NCBI GenBank assembly: GCA_946807835.1
Contig: OX327691.1
Location: forward strand, 15,923,688-15,987,687
Length of the DNA stretch: 64,000 nucleotides
Reading direction: 5' to 3'
Origin: Ailanthus altissimus
Lineage: Eukaryota; Streptophyta; Magnoliopsida; Sapindales; Simaroubaceae
Under the pieces are notes generated by a model. The model had not been told where the DNA came from. It did not search any database and saw only the letters and a list, made by a program, of their open reading frames with translations. A program made the position numbers and the translations under genes. Each line of letters starts with the position of its first letter. Position 1 is the stretch's first letter. Positions 24,246 through 36,056 of this stretch are shown here, piece after piece.

Positions 24246-26451
24246 TGTATTGGAACTGGTGCTTACGTGCCATTTTAGTATTATATGAATATTAATTATT
24301 TAATATTTATACAATAAACACTTCGAATAAAATCATTAATATTAAATATAAATGATAAGATGCTTGTAATATTTCAGACATTGAAAGATCTGAAGGAGTT
24401 CAAATCTGGTCTAAATGAGTTTAAACCAGGGTTAAGAGTTAGCAGTGCTGAGAGTTATAAATGCTATGAGCTAGCACTGCTAAGAGTTAGCAAGTTATAA
24501 GAGTTAACTAGGTCTAAGGAGTTAAATCCTTGTCTGAAATGGGATAAAAACTTGATGGTATGTTAGTAATAACATAGTTGTAAAGGGTTACAATAGGTGC
24601 TAGGAAATGTCATTATGCAAGTATGTTCTCAAACTCTATATTCATGATCTATTTTCATCTATATGGGTCTGTCGATGAATCCCTTTTATATAGACCAGTG
24701 TATATTTATATCTGTATGGTGCAAATGGTTATTCTTAGCTGACCATGAACTTAATGGAAGCTCATATAGGCATGCGGGTATTCAGTAAGGACTCGATACT
24801 GAACAGGCTCAATTAAGATCTCCAATAGACATCTCATAAAGCTATTAATGAAAGATCCTTTCGAGTTGAGTAGTATTCGTGGTCCCTAGACCTAAGCACC
24901 ACGGTGGGCTTATGAGTGATCCACCATACTTAGGTTTCACACATGTCAGAGACTTTTCATAGTCTGACCACTTGGTGTTGTTAGGTATGGTCCAATGCTC
25001 ATAGAGTCTGGTGTGTGTAGATATGAGATCCGTCAGCTCATATGGGTGAGTAGTAAATCCAGATACTCTAAGATTGTGTTCCAGAAAGTCTTATGGCCAT
25101 AAGCAATACACTTGAAAAAAATATTTCTCGTGTCAGAAACAATATCGTAAAAAGTGTTTGAGGATATTGTTTATAGGAATACAAATCTTGAGATAAGTTC
25201 TAGAGTTGAGCATATGGAGACTTGACAGTAATGATTTATGTCTCTACTTTTCAAGGATATTAATGGCAGAAGGATTATACGAAAATGTATTAACCTCAAC
25301 TTGTATTGTTCAACACGTTGCTTTGTTATTTCTATAACGTGTGTGTGTAGAGGGGGGCAAGTTTTATAAACTTACGAAAGAGTTCTGTAAGACGAAATAA
25401 GTGTGAACCAATGGAGTTTTACTATATGAAATGTACTCGTTGTGCACTAGGGTAACGTACCGAATTGAATAGTTTAATCTGTAAAGTTCTCGAAAAAGTC
25501 AAAATTATTTTAAGGTTTCTCGGGGAGATTATAAGGTTTAAGTGTTAAGCCCGAAATCTCGATAAGTGAAACTTGCCACTTTTAGCTCTTTATTAGATAT
25601 CACATATCATGCAATTAATTTCTTAGGGCATTACATATGGTAGGGTTTCATTGGCTTAATTAATAATTTGTAAAAAATTAAAAAAAAATTATTTTATTTG
25701 ATAATTGAGCCATGAACTCATTTTCACCAATTCATTACTAGGTAATTAAAATAGAAAATGTTTACAATAAATTATTAGCAAGTGGCAATGTTAAGTATTA
25801 ATTGGCCAAAGGTATGTAAATGAAAGGTTTTGAAAGATAAAATCAATTCGGCCAAATTGATAAGTAAAGAAATATGTGGGTTAATTGTATTAGTTATTAT
25901 GCCACCAATTTCCCATTCTTTTGGCAAATGAAGCGTTGATTTATCATGCTTGAATTTAAGCATGATATGTCTTAATAGAACAAAAGCTTTTGGCCACCTA
26001 AAGCACTTATGCCACCAAGCTTCCATTTGTAAGCATAAAGTGGCCATTTACGTGCATTGTCATGCTTGCAATTCATAAGCCATTAATTGATCTTTGATTC
26101 TTTTAGGCGGCGACAATTTAGGCTATATATATGGCAAACTTCATTTGTTCAAGTTAAGTTAAAGTGAAGAAAAAATAGTAAGCAATAGAGAATGCTAAAT
26201 GTCTGAGAGATGTATGAAGCAAAAGTTGCTTTAAGTTAAATATTCTGTCGAGAATAGGAAGCTACCATTCTAGCTCGAAAAATCCCATTGAATCCTAGAC
26301 TATAACTGCGTAAAACACGCTTCAAGGTTGAGTTCTCTAATATTTCATTAGTGTAATGAAATATTTGTTAATATTTCGCTGCGTGTTTATGCATGTGATG
26401 TATAAATTAAAATTTAAAAAAAATGTACACACTCATCTTATTCCTAATGCA
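24246..26451 (+). repeat. 3' LTR of the copia element (2206 bp)
   Basis: Starts TGTATTGGAACTGGTGC and ends CTAATGCA. It matches the 5' LTR throughout with scattered substitutions and small indels, including a TA insertion near the start. Confidence 0.88.
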
Positions 26452-27169
26452 TTTTTAATTTCTAGAGGGGGAACAGAGATCCATCAGTTTTTTAGTTTTT
26501 ATTCAAAACTGAAAACTCTATTTTTGTGTTATGCTTACTCAAAATCTTCATTCCTACACTTGCTTGGAATCTCCATTCTTTAGGAGTTTCCTTGGACCTG
26601 CTTTAGTCTGTGTATCTGAAAGCACTTTTAATCTATCCTAAGATGCTAATCAAGTAGAACTGAACAAGTCTTCTTCTTATAACTGCTCTGATTTTGACAA
26701 TGGTAATATACTAAGCTGCTCAGTTTATTTTATTGTTTGTAGCTGATTAGATTATAATTCTGAGCCAATGGTTACTTCTAGTTTTTGTATTTTTAGAGGT
26801 ATTTCCTCGTATTTTGATTTTTTTTCAAGTATTGATGATAAGAATTTCAAAACATCATCCTTAATTTATGTGAAAAGAAGTCTTAGGCTCGGGAACTAAT
26901 TGTAACTGTTGATCTCGCCTTTAGTCGTATGGCCAAGTGTAATTAAAACCAAAACGCCACATCTCTTCTGACTTTGAGTGACATTTAGGTGACTGAATTG
27001 ATCTAGTCCGTTGAAATTTTAAATTTAAACGGGCTAGATTAAAACCTTTGAAGAGACATGCATTAAATACTCTGAGAACCTGAGAAGTTGCGTTGTTCTG
27101 TTAACAGGGTGTCCTTCGGTTTTCCCTGATGATCTCATTCGTTCATTCTATCTGAACGGTTATGGCTCT
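26452..27169. other. Unassigned AT-rich spacer with a palindrome
   Basis: Sequence between the copia element and the next LTR-like block. No coding sequence is recognised. A 39 bp near-perfect palindrome lies at 27001-27039 (arms ATCTAG(T/C)CCGTT...). Confidence 0.4.
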
Positions 27170-30100
27170 TATTTACTTTCAAAATGTAATGTGGCTATCG
27201 CAGTATAGATTGAGGTATTGATCCCACGAGGAACCGTTAGGCAGTGTAGGTTAGTGAAATAAAAATATTAAAGTAGTAGCAAAGGAGAAAATTAACTAAT
27301 TGGTTTATGTAGTTGAGATAGAATTATATATGAATTAAAGGAGAAGTCTTATGATGATATAAGCAAGGCTTCGAGAATCACAATTATGTTTCGTAAATCT
27401 ATTATATACTTTGATTCAATGTTTATAACTCAATTAAAAGTTTCACATCTCAAACAATCAATCGGAAGATATATAAAATATGACACATTTGATAATACAT
27501 GTATTTGATATGACTAAACTCTTTGCAAACATTAATACAAACCATGTTCATTTATACAAGTTATCTAAGATCAATAATATATCATTTTGACAATATTACA
27601 GTAAAAGATCAACTTGAATATCAAACAATTATTGTCTTTACATGTTATATAAGTTGACAATATATCAATTAACAATATTGCAGTAAAAGATTAATATGTA
27701 AAACAATGTAACTAATTGTGAGTGATTTTAAACTTATGGTGCATGCATGTGAGTTTGTATCTATCATTTAAATATAGCATACGTATCACATACATACATG
27801 CGCAGCGGATGAGCGGAATAGAAATTACTGAATGATAAACACAAGTAAACATTACATGTTATATCATAAATGTAAAGTACATCAAGATTGAGTTATAGTA
27901 CCCTGTCAAGCCTTTAGAATTTGGTCGAATCGAAGTACTCGCCTTTGAAGCAACTTGTTCACAATTCTAGTTCCTCAATATGGTGGGGTTGAGGAAGCTA
28001 GAATAGTAGCTTTTCCAGCAAAGAATTCAACTCTTGAATCATTGTTTCTACCTTATAATACGGGTGACCAAAATAGAAGGAAAAATGGAAGAAGAAAAAA
28101 TGGAATAGTTGAGTTTTTTTTTTCTCAACACTTGAAAGAATTTTTCAACACTTAGTAAAATTCACTTCTCATTTTTTTCAAATCACTTAAACACCTTGCA
28201 CGAAATTATTATCATTAATTGAGCAACTAATTGCTCTTTTATTTATTTATTATTATCTTTCATTTTTCTACCTAATGACAACTATTATGTTTACCATTAG
28301 TGTTTTGTTTATTACTATCTTTCATTTTCACACCTAATGGCATCAATTGTGTTTGCCATTAGTTTTTGTTTATTATTATTAACAAAAAAAAATATTAAAA
28401 CAAAACAAAATAAAATATCATTTAAATGAACTTAACCTTAATCTAGGCTAAATGAGAAAACACTTTCTCATCATTAAGAAACATCTTAAGGCCTACCATT
28501 AACAAATACCACCCATTACACTTATCTTATCATTTAATTAATATTGAACAAATTATTTAATTATATTAAATTATAATAGAAACACATGCCAATTTAAATA
28601 AAAAAAATTAATTGTTTGATTTCAATTTAAATAATCATATCATATATTATTATTATTTTATTCAATAAACATTTTAATGAATAAAATAATGATATTATTT
28701 ATCCAATAAATAAGGTCATTTTGGTAATTTCTAAATCAAACAATAATTGGCTCATATGTGTCATGTGTCAACATCCTATTGGTCAATAACTAATTGTAAC
28801 TAATTGATGTACTTAACTCTTAAGTCTTAACACGTGCACGACCGAAGGAAAACTAAACTAAATGTCCAGTCTGCTGAAATTTTCTGGATCGAATTATTCA
28901 ATCTGATACGTTGCCACAATACACAACGAGTACACTTCATATTGCGGGACTCTTTAGGTCCACTCCCTATTTGTCAAACAGAACTATTCTGTAAGTCTGA
29001 AATTGATGCCCCACGCACACGTCACGGATATTACAAATCAGTGCAGTAGACTATACAAGTTGAGATCACAACGCATACGTATAATTCTTCTGCCAATTAT
29101 ATCCTGGAAGAGCAGGGATATAGATCACTACCGTCAAATCCCTAAGTGCTCATCCGTGAACTTATCTCCAGACATATATCTTAATAAATAATATATTCAA
29201 ACACTTTTACAATATTGTTTAACCCTGTAGGACACTCTTTTCCTGGGTATATTGCTTATGGCTATAAGACTTTCTAAGATACAGTCTTTGAGGATCTGGA
29301 TATATATATATAACTCATCCATGTGAGCTAACGAATTCCATATCTATACACGTCGAACTCCATAAGCATCGGACCATACCCAGCGACACCCAGCGGTCAC
29401 ATCGTAAAAAGTCTATGACATGCGTGGAACCAAAGTATAATGGATCACTTATAAGTTCACCGTGGTACTCAGATCAAAGGACCACATATACTACTCAACT
29501 TGAGAGGATCTTCCATTGACGACTTCATAGGATGTCTATTGGGGTCCTCGTTGAGTCTGTTCAGTATTCAGTCCTTATTGAACACCTGTATGTTATACGA
29601 TCCTCCAGTAAGTCCATGGTTAGCTAAGAACAACCATCTATACCATCTAGGTATAGTATACACTAGTTTATGTAAAAAGATTTCACCGATAGACCTGCAT
29701 CGGTGAATTAAGATCAAGAAAATATAATTTGAGAATAGACTTATATAATAACATTTCTTAGCACCTATTGCAACTCTTGCAACTATGTTATTACTAATGT
29801 ATTCTTAGGTCTTTATACCATCACAGACAAGATTCTAACTTTTTGACTTCACTGATTAATATAACATGTTAACTCTTTAACATTTATAATTTTCAGTGAT
29901 GCTGACTCTTTGCATTGATCTAAACTTCTTTAGACTAAGTCTGAACCCTTTCAGATCACATAATGTCTGTAGCGTCACAAGCATTGAACCATTTAATAAT
30001 AGTAATTAGCGATTTAACAAATAATAAACTGGATAAATATTATAAAATAAAATATTCATACAACAATGGGATGGTACATGAGTACAAATCCCAACACTAA

Positions 30101-30914
30101 TAACAATTATAATTCAACAAGAATCACATAAAGAAATTATGACTGAAAATATATGAAACATAAGAATTATAACCTCTGAATTATAGAAAAATAATAGATA
30201 AGAGTTTAGACACAAGCAAACTTACAAATATTTGTAGCTCTTGACAAAGAATCAAAGTATAGAAATAAATTTATTACACATAAAAGTTCATCTTTAGCCT
30301 TGCTAAAAGCTCTAGCTTAGCTTACAATGCATGGTAAAGAGAAATTATATGAGAAAATTATAAAGCATTGAAAAACCTCCCTTAGCCTCCTAAGAGTGTC
30401 CTTATATATGTAATGAATGGAAACATGTTTAGTGTAACTTCAATCTTCAATAATTTAGGCCAACCACTCATTCACCTAATTGCAGCACCTTTTTGATAAT
30501 AGAAATGATCGATGTAGCCTTTTTGGTTGAAAATATAAGTTGTAGTATTTTTTCTCTTCTTTCCATATCCATCAAGTTCATGCAATTTGGATGAGTATCC
30601 AATGAGATATGGGCAAAATGCCAAAGATATGTCAGATTTCAGCCAACAACCCTTGTACTAATTTGTAATACAATTTGGTCTATGATAATGGCTGATTTGG
30701 ACTTTACCATCAACATAAGAGTTGTTGATAATTGAGTCAGTATTTCAAAGCTTCAAGAATCATACCGATTAGGAACGTATTTTATGAAATATAGTCTAAA
30801 TACATGAGGTGGGTCAAGCTGAGTAGAAGTTGTAATCCAATTCTATTGTATCCCAATTTTTGGCCCATAACATGTTGGATTGAGAACGTATTTTATGAAA
30901 TACAGTCTAAATAT
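27170..30914 (-). mobile_element. LTR-like sequence (gypsy/LARD type) split by a solo copia LTR
   Basis: The two outer parts, about 30102-30914 and 27170-27716, read on the minus strand as one LTR-like unit. It has a TATATAAGGACAC promoter-like site, a long AT-rich R/U5-like part, and an end with GTTCCTCGTGGGATC, the hallmark tail of several plant gypsy LTRs. The solo copia LTR at 27717-30096 sits between them. At 30914 this block abuts the truncated RT of the gypsy element. A ~32 bp word (GAACGTATTTTATGAAATA) occurs twice, 111 bp apart, at about 30773 and 30884. Family and outer limits are uncertain. Confidence 0.5.
27717..30096 (-). mobile_element. Solo Ty1/copia LTR, inverted, with CTAAT duplication
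   Basis: On the minus strand it starts TGTTGGGATTTGT and ends ACTCACA. CTAAT flanks it at 27712-27716 and 30097-30101. It is the fourth LTR of the same family in the window and, at 2380 bp, the longest. Confidence 0.88.
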
Positions 30915-31681
30915 AGTATTTCAAAGACTTTTCTCAAGTCTTGCCTATGGTCCTTAGCTTTCATAGATTTTGCTATCATGTCATCAACATACACCTTCAT
31001 TTTTCCACCGATCAGGTTTTTGAAAATATTGTTTACCAACATTTGGTGAGTGATAAAAAATATTTTATCCTGGTCTGAAGGAAACATTGGGATCTAATTA
31101 TAACCAGAGAAGCATCTATGAAGTTGAGTAGCTCGTGCCTGACTATAGCGTCAATAAGTTGATCGATCTTAAGAAGCGGAAAACTGTTCTTTAAGCATAC
31201 ATTGTTCAAGTTAGTAAAGTCCACACACATTCTCTATTTCCCATTGGCTTTGTTCACCATTATTACGTTTGCTAGCCAGTTGGGATAATGGACTTCTCTA
31301 ACAAAACCTACTATTAATAAGTTTTCAACTTCAACTACTACAGCCTCGTTCCACTCCTATTGAATATTCTTCTCTTTTGTTTAATTGGGTGAAAAGTATG
31401 GCTAATCTATGAGAGGAAATGGTGGGATCTATTCCAAGTATATCTTCATGGGATCAAGAGAAGATATCTGAAAATTTTCGAACCAGTTTGATCAGCTGTT
31501 CTCTAAAATCATGTTTTAACTGGGACTCAATTTTAACTGTCTTTTTTGTCTTCCTAATTTTAACCCGCACTGGTTGCAACTTTTTCATTGGTTCAAGTGA
31601 CTTGATTTCTTCTTCCTTTGGATCAACAATGGAAATGCAAAAGACTTTCTTTGCAACTACTGCATAGTAGTTCTTGGCCAT
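30915..31681 (-). pseudogene. Gypsy reverse transcriptase remnant
   Basis: Motifs in order on the minus strand: a pre-RT linker ending KLVRKFSDIFS (31454-31681), MCVDFTNLNNVCLKNSFPL (31230 downward), a degraded catalytic region, then VYVDDMIAKSMKAKDHRQDL and KVFEIL at the break. The YVDD active site is kept, but several stops and frameshifts separate the pieces. The reading is lost at 30915, where LTR-like sequence begins. Confidence 0.85.
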
Positions 31682-31997
31682 TTTCTAATATCCATATACC
31701 ACTTTCATCCCTTCTCCGGCTGAAAATTTGAGCTTTAAATAATGGATAGACAGAGTCGCATTTGTGTTCCCCTTGAAAGGTCACCCGAGGAGAATTTTGT
31801 ATAGAAAGGGCTAATTGACTACCAAAAACTTGGTCACCACTATTTTCTTGTATAGCTTCTGTCCTATAGTTAGGGGAAGGGCTAATAGCCTAACCGGTAC
31901 TACACATCCTTCTTCAAACCCCTGCAATGGCATTTGAGTTCTTTCTATGTACAAGTTTTAAATTTTTAGCTCATCTAAGGTATCTTTAAAAATGATG

Positions 31998-32035
31998 TTG
32001 ACTGAACTGACAGGATCAATAAACACCAGTTGATA
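31998..32035 (-). pseudogene. Gypsy aspartic protease active-site remnant
   Basis: The reading VFIDPVSSVNIIF matches the gypsy protease D-x-G-S-S-V-N segment, but the conserved Gly is Val. It lies between gag and RT, as expected. Downstream, LLGRPFKGNTNATLSIHYLK fits the C-terminal protease region. Confidence 0.7.
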
Positions 32036-32879
32036 TTTTTCGCCAGTTACTCATACTACTAGTGCATCATCATGAGGATAGTTATCCCTAAGCATCTTCT
32101 TCGGTGAATATGATCGATACTTCTTACTGCAATCTCAATTTTTTGGTCAAATGTGTGTTGCATATGACCTGATATTCTACCATTGAATACTTGAAATAAT
32201 TTTTCCTCTGGTTGTTGGAATTTTCTGCTAGCGTAGGCCTACCAGATATAATCATAGTCGGATTAACCCGCTAGGATGATTAGTGGGTGGATCACGTTTT
32301 TTTGTTAGAAATTCTCCCAGATAGTCATTCCTCGTTAGTGCATCCACTTATTTCTTTAACTCAAGACCTTCTTCAGTAGAATACCTTATTTTTCTGTGAA
32401 AGTCACACCAACTTTTCGAATTCGTCTGTTGTTCTACTTGTTTACTATTGGGATTCCTATTAAGCAAACCTTTATTTTTTATCGCCTTATAGACATCCTC
32501 TAGAAGTACAACCAAAGGAAGGAAATTTTCTACTTAAGCTACCCTCCTCCCTTTTATTGGTTGCTCATTGGGATTTCTAGGACTTTTGGGCCACTCAGGG
32601 TAATGATAAGGGCAAGACTTTTTCTGCCCATAATTTCTCAAGGTATTAGGCGCATTACATTGGTTCGTGAATTTTCCCTTCTGTTGAGGCTGGTATCCAT
32701 TATTTACCCCCTGATATTTCTAAGGAGGGGACAAGGGTCTTTCTTTCATATCGTATCTTTCATTCTCCATTGGTCGGATCTATCCTCTAGGGGGGTCAGT
32801 GACGGATCTTTTTGTTTCCTCTTCTTCTTCTATAGCGATGTATTTTGGTACCCTATTGTATGTTGTGCATAATTACAAA

Positions 32880-33390
32880 TGTTGCTCTCGGATAGGTAGT
32901 ACCAGAATTTGTTCCACTTTAGCCCTAACTTAAGAGCCTCTAATATGATGGGCTGGTCAAAGGCTCCCAGTGATATCACATCCTTGTGAAATCTTTGAAC
33001 AAAATCCTTTAGACTTTTATTTCGACCCTATTTAACCTATTTCAGTTGTCTTGGATCAGCTCATGGTAGGAACCTCGAAAGTTCTGATAGAATTTCTCTA
33101 TCAGTTCATGGAAGAATGAAATACTCTGTTGTTTTAACCCTATATACCAAAGAAACGTTGGTCCCTTCAGGTTTATGTGGAAAAGTCTACACATCCAGTC
33201 TTGTCTTAGTCTTGTAATTGAGAGCAGGTCGATAACCTAGTTCACATAATGATTGGGATCAGTAACTTTCCAGTAAATTGGGAGGCTCGATAGTTTGAAC
33301 CCATTCGAAAGCTCCATATCCCTCAGTTCGTCTGCTAATGAAGATCTTCTTTCCCTTTCAGTCAATGGAAATCTTATTTCCCTTTCAGTC
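32880..33390 (-). pseudogene. Gypsy gag remnant (retrotrans_gag domain)
   Basis: The minus-strand reading includes LADELRDMELSNGFKL, KVTDPNHYVNWVIDLL, FHELIEKFYQNFRGSYHELI and SLKDFVQRFHKDVISLGAFD, the pattern of plant Ty3/gypsy gag. A 24 bp tandem duplication (GACTGAAAGGGAAA) occurs at its start. In-frame stops are present. Confidence 0.8.
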
Positions 33391-33395
33391 TTTAT

Positions 33396-35650
33396 TGGTT
33401 AGTTTGACTAGTTTAGTCAAATAGTTAGAAATGAACTAATCATATGCCTTCATTTCTAACCAATAATATCTTTGATATTTAGAGTTTAGTTAAGGAAAAA
33501 ATTGGACATTTTAGAGGGCACTATATAAGGTGAATAGGTGCTGAAAATTTTGTCCTAAATGAAAAGCAAAATTTGAAACAAAAAGATAAAACTTTCGGCA
33601 AAATTGGAGACAAAGGGGGGCGACTTTCGGCCACTTGCATAACTATTTCCAGAAGTAAATTCAAGGCTTTTTCATAATTTTTCATGCATGATCAAGCTAA
33701 AATCAAGCCAAGCTCAAGTTCCTAAGGTTAAATAGATCATGCACTAGTGAAAAATCCAAGGAAAAGAGGTTAAAAAAATTATTATTTAGTGATGGTTGTA
33801 TATGATTTTTCAAGATTACTTCAATTAATGTCTTTGTTTGAATTATTGACTTAGATTTGAGTTGAATTCAAGTTTGGAGCTCAAAAAATACACTAAACTA
33901 AAGGAATTAGTAAGGTATGAAATAGGGCTTGGTGTCATTTTGATGTAGAGACTTCAATTGAATGTTATTAGGGCATTAGAATTAAATTGACATGATTTGA
34001 ATGTCATTGGAATACTAAATTGAGAAAATGAATATGTTAGGTGGAAGATAGTGAATTCGACCACTTTTGGTATTGTGTGCTTAAGTTGTGTTTTGGTTGA
34101 ATTGTATTGTATAAATGCTATTTTATATCAATTAGATTTAGTATAGATAGTGGAAAAAAAAATAAAGCAAACGGAACATAATTATCCATTCTTGGTAAGA
34201 TGAATGACAATTATGTCCAGCCGAATTTATAGAGTGTTAAGCAATTTTATAGCTTCGGATAGTATTAAACAAGATTGGATGACTATGTAAATAAAAAATA
34301 GAAAGTGGAGTCCATCTAGACATTGTAAGCCAATAAAGGCGCTTACTAGTTTATGTGTAATTTTAGCATTTATAAATGTTTTAAATGGAAAATGTGGTAT
34401 GTAGGTGAAGGAAACTAAGAGTGGTAAAGGAAGGGAAATTTTCAGAGAAGAATTGAGCTTGGAACGTTTTGTGAGTGAAAATCTGCAATTGTTTATCTTT
34501 CATTTAATATGTTTCAGTATATTTGAATTTTATATTTTTATGTGATCCTAAATGCATAAGTATGATTTATAGTTTTTGTATACTGTTATAATTATGAATT
34601 TCTATGTTCAATTTTGAGAAACAATTTTAAAGTTATTAAATTAGTTTTCAAAGGCCATTGCTACTCTCAGATTTACAGTGTAGTGATAGTTTAAGACCTA
34701 GCCGGTATATCTCGTATACATAGGCAAGTATTGGGGTGTGTGTTACTAACTTCAGAAAGTCAGGTTGTCGAGTCAAGTAAGTCGCTCTATGTGAACGGGA
34801 TATTATCTCGCTATATGTAGGCGATGTAGAATTTCACTGCATAGCCAGTGAGATGTCTTTATATGTCACTATGGGTGTTGCTAGTTTAGACACCCTATGA
34901 CCTACTCACGTTGTGCGGTGCTAGTTAAGTCGCTGCATGAGTATAGAGCTTTAAGGTTACCATTTGATGCTGTAGTTTAAAAAGAAGATGGCTGAGCAAG
35001 AGTTTTAGCAGTTTTTGAGTTACCGAACACATATCAGTGTATTTAAATATACAATGTTAGAAATTATGTTTTACAGTTTATAATAGTTGAGAAGCATGTT
35101 TTAGACAGTTTTTCATAATTTAATATTTATACAGAATCTTATTTTTATTGAAAATTTTAAAAATACTCACTAAGCTTATTTAGTTCACCCTTTCTGTGTT
35201 TCATATTTTTTAAAAACCTTTTCAAATGCAGGTCTCGGTATGCAGGTTGTTGGTTCTCCTACAACAGATTAGTGGGTCAAGTCAAATGATCATTTTGTAA
35301 ATATAAATGTGTTGAGTAGCACCTTTTGATTTTTTGCATAGTAGTTATAAATTTTATGCATCTTGTAAATATGTTTTGAATAAATGAGAATGGTTTATGT
35401 AATATAGTGACAGTTTTCACTTTTCATTAGTATGTTAATTTTGTTATAAATTAATTTTTGTGGATTGGAATGAAATTACTGTGCTGAGTTGGGATTTGAT
35501 TCTAGAAGGACTGGAAGTCCTATTTGGAAATTGAGAAAAACTGTTTGAAATAGAAGTGTGATTTTCATTGCAGGTTTTGTGTTTTTGGATTTTCAGAAAG
35601 ATATAGAAAACTCGGTCCCTTTTTTTTTTCAAAAATTAATAAAATATCCT
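33396..35650 (+). mobile_element. LTR-like insertion within gypsy gag
   Basis: Gag sequence stops near 33396 and resumes near 35650, so about 2.25 kb was inserted. The insert reads best on the + strand: a TATATAAGG promoter-like site near 33525, a long untranslated-like stretch, and GCAGGTTGTTGGTTCTCCTA with a T-rich tail near 35230, reminiscent of chromovirus LTRs. I could not find a clean target duplication, so exact ends are uncertain. Confidence 0.5.
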
Positions 35651-35745
35651 CACTGGTATTCCAAGATTTAGTTAGTAATAGCAAGAACTAAAAGGGTTCG
35701 TCTTGTAGAATTTTTCAGTTTTGATAGTTAGACTCTGAGGAACTT

Positions 35746-36034
35746 TCATTGGAGTGTCAGGTGGGGCCCACTAGGATCTATAATAGAGGATTCCGGGGCG
35801 GGTTCTGTCATAACTATAAGTTGTCTTAGCTTTTCTCTTTCTTCCCTTAACGTTTGCAACTCTTCTTGTATCTCTATCGACAACGTGCTCTCTAATGAAT
35901 TTGGTGGATAAGTTACACGGGCCTCATTCCTGACCGTATTTATTTGTTGTCCTGCATGAAGATTTTGGCTGGTGGATGAATGTTCTGTTATTTGTCTTTT
36001 GATGGTATGCCTTTGACAAAACTTTTCATCCTGA
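35746..36034 (-). pseudogene. Gypsy gag N-terminal remnant
   Basis: Just after the primer site the minus strand keeps an open frame with a Glu/Arg-rich helical stretch (EIQEELQTLREEREKLRQL). It ends at a stop shortly before the inserted sequence. This is the usual position of gag start in Tat-like elements. Confidence 0.65.
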
Positions 36035-36051
36035 TTCCCAAGACGGTGCCA
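36035..36051 (-). other. Primer binding site of the gypsy element
   Basis: TGGCACCGTCTTGGGAA on the minus strand, five bases after the LTR end (CAACA). It resembles the TGGCGCCGTCTGTGGGAA class used by plant gypsy elements. Confidence 0.75.
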
Positions 36052-36056
36052 AAAAT

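Larger units (their letters stand above)
17960..26451 (+). mobile_element. Complete but decayed Ty1/copia retrotransposon
   Basis: Two direct LTRs of ~2.2 kb frame a ~4.1 kb internal region. The order of remnants is primer binding site (20171), leader repeats, GAG-pre-integrase (LWDIRLGHV near 22250, then RLVKDS), integrase core (LLKLVYSDVYAPMN near 22425) and reverse transcriptase (RFNKEIREFGF near 23610, a broken LYVDDI near 23720). It closes with the typical NIVDPLTKALT near 24135. Integrase before RT marks Ty1/copia. Every domain has stops and indels, so the element is dead. Flanks are ATTTT on the left and TTTTT on the right, a possible 5 bp duplication in a T run. The two LTRs differ at many sites, so insertion is old. 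Confidence 0.88.
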
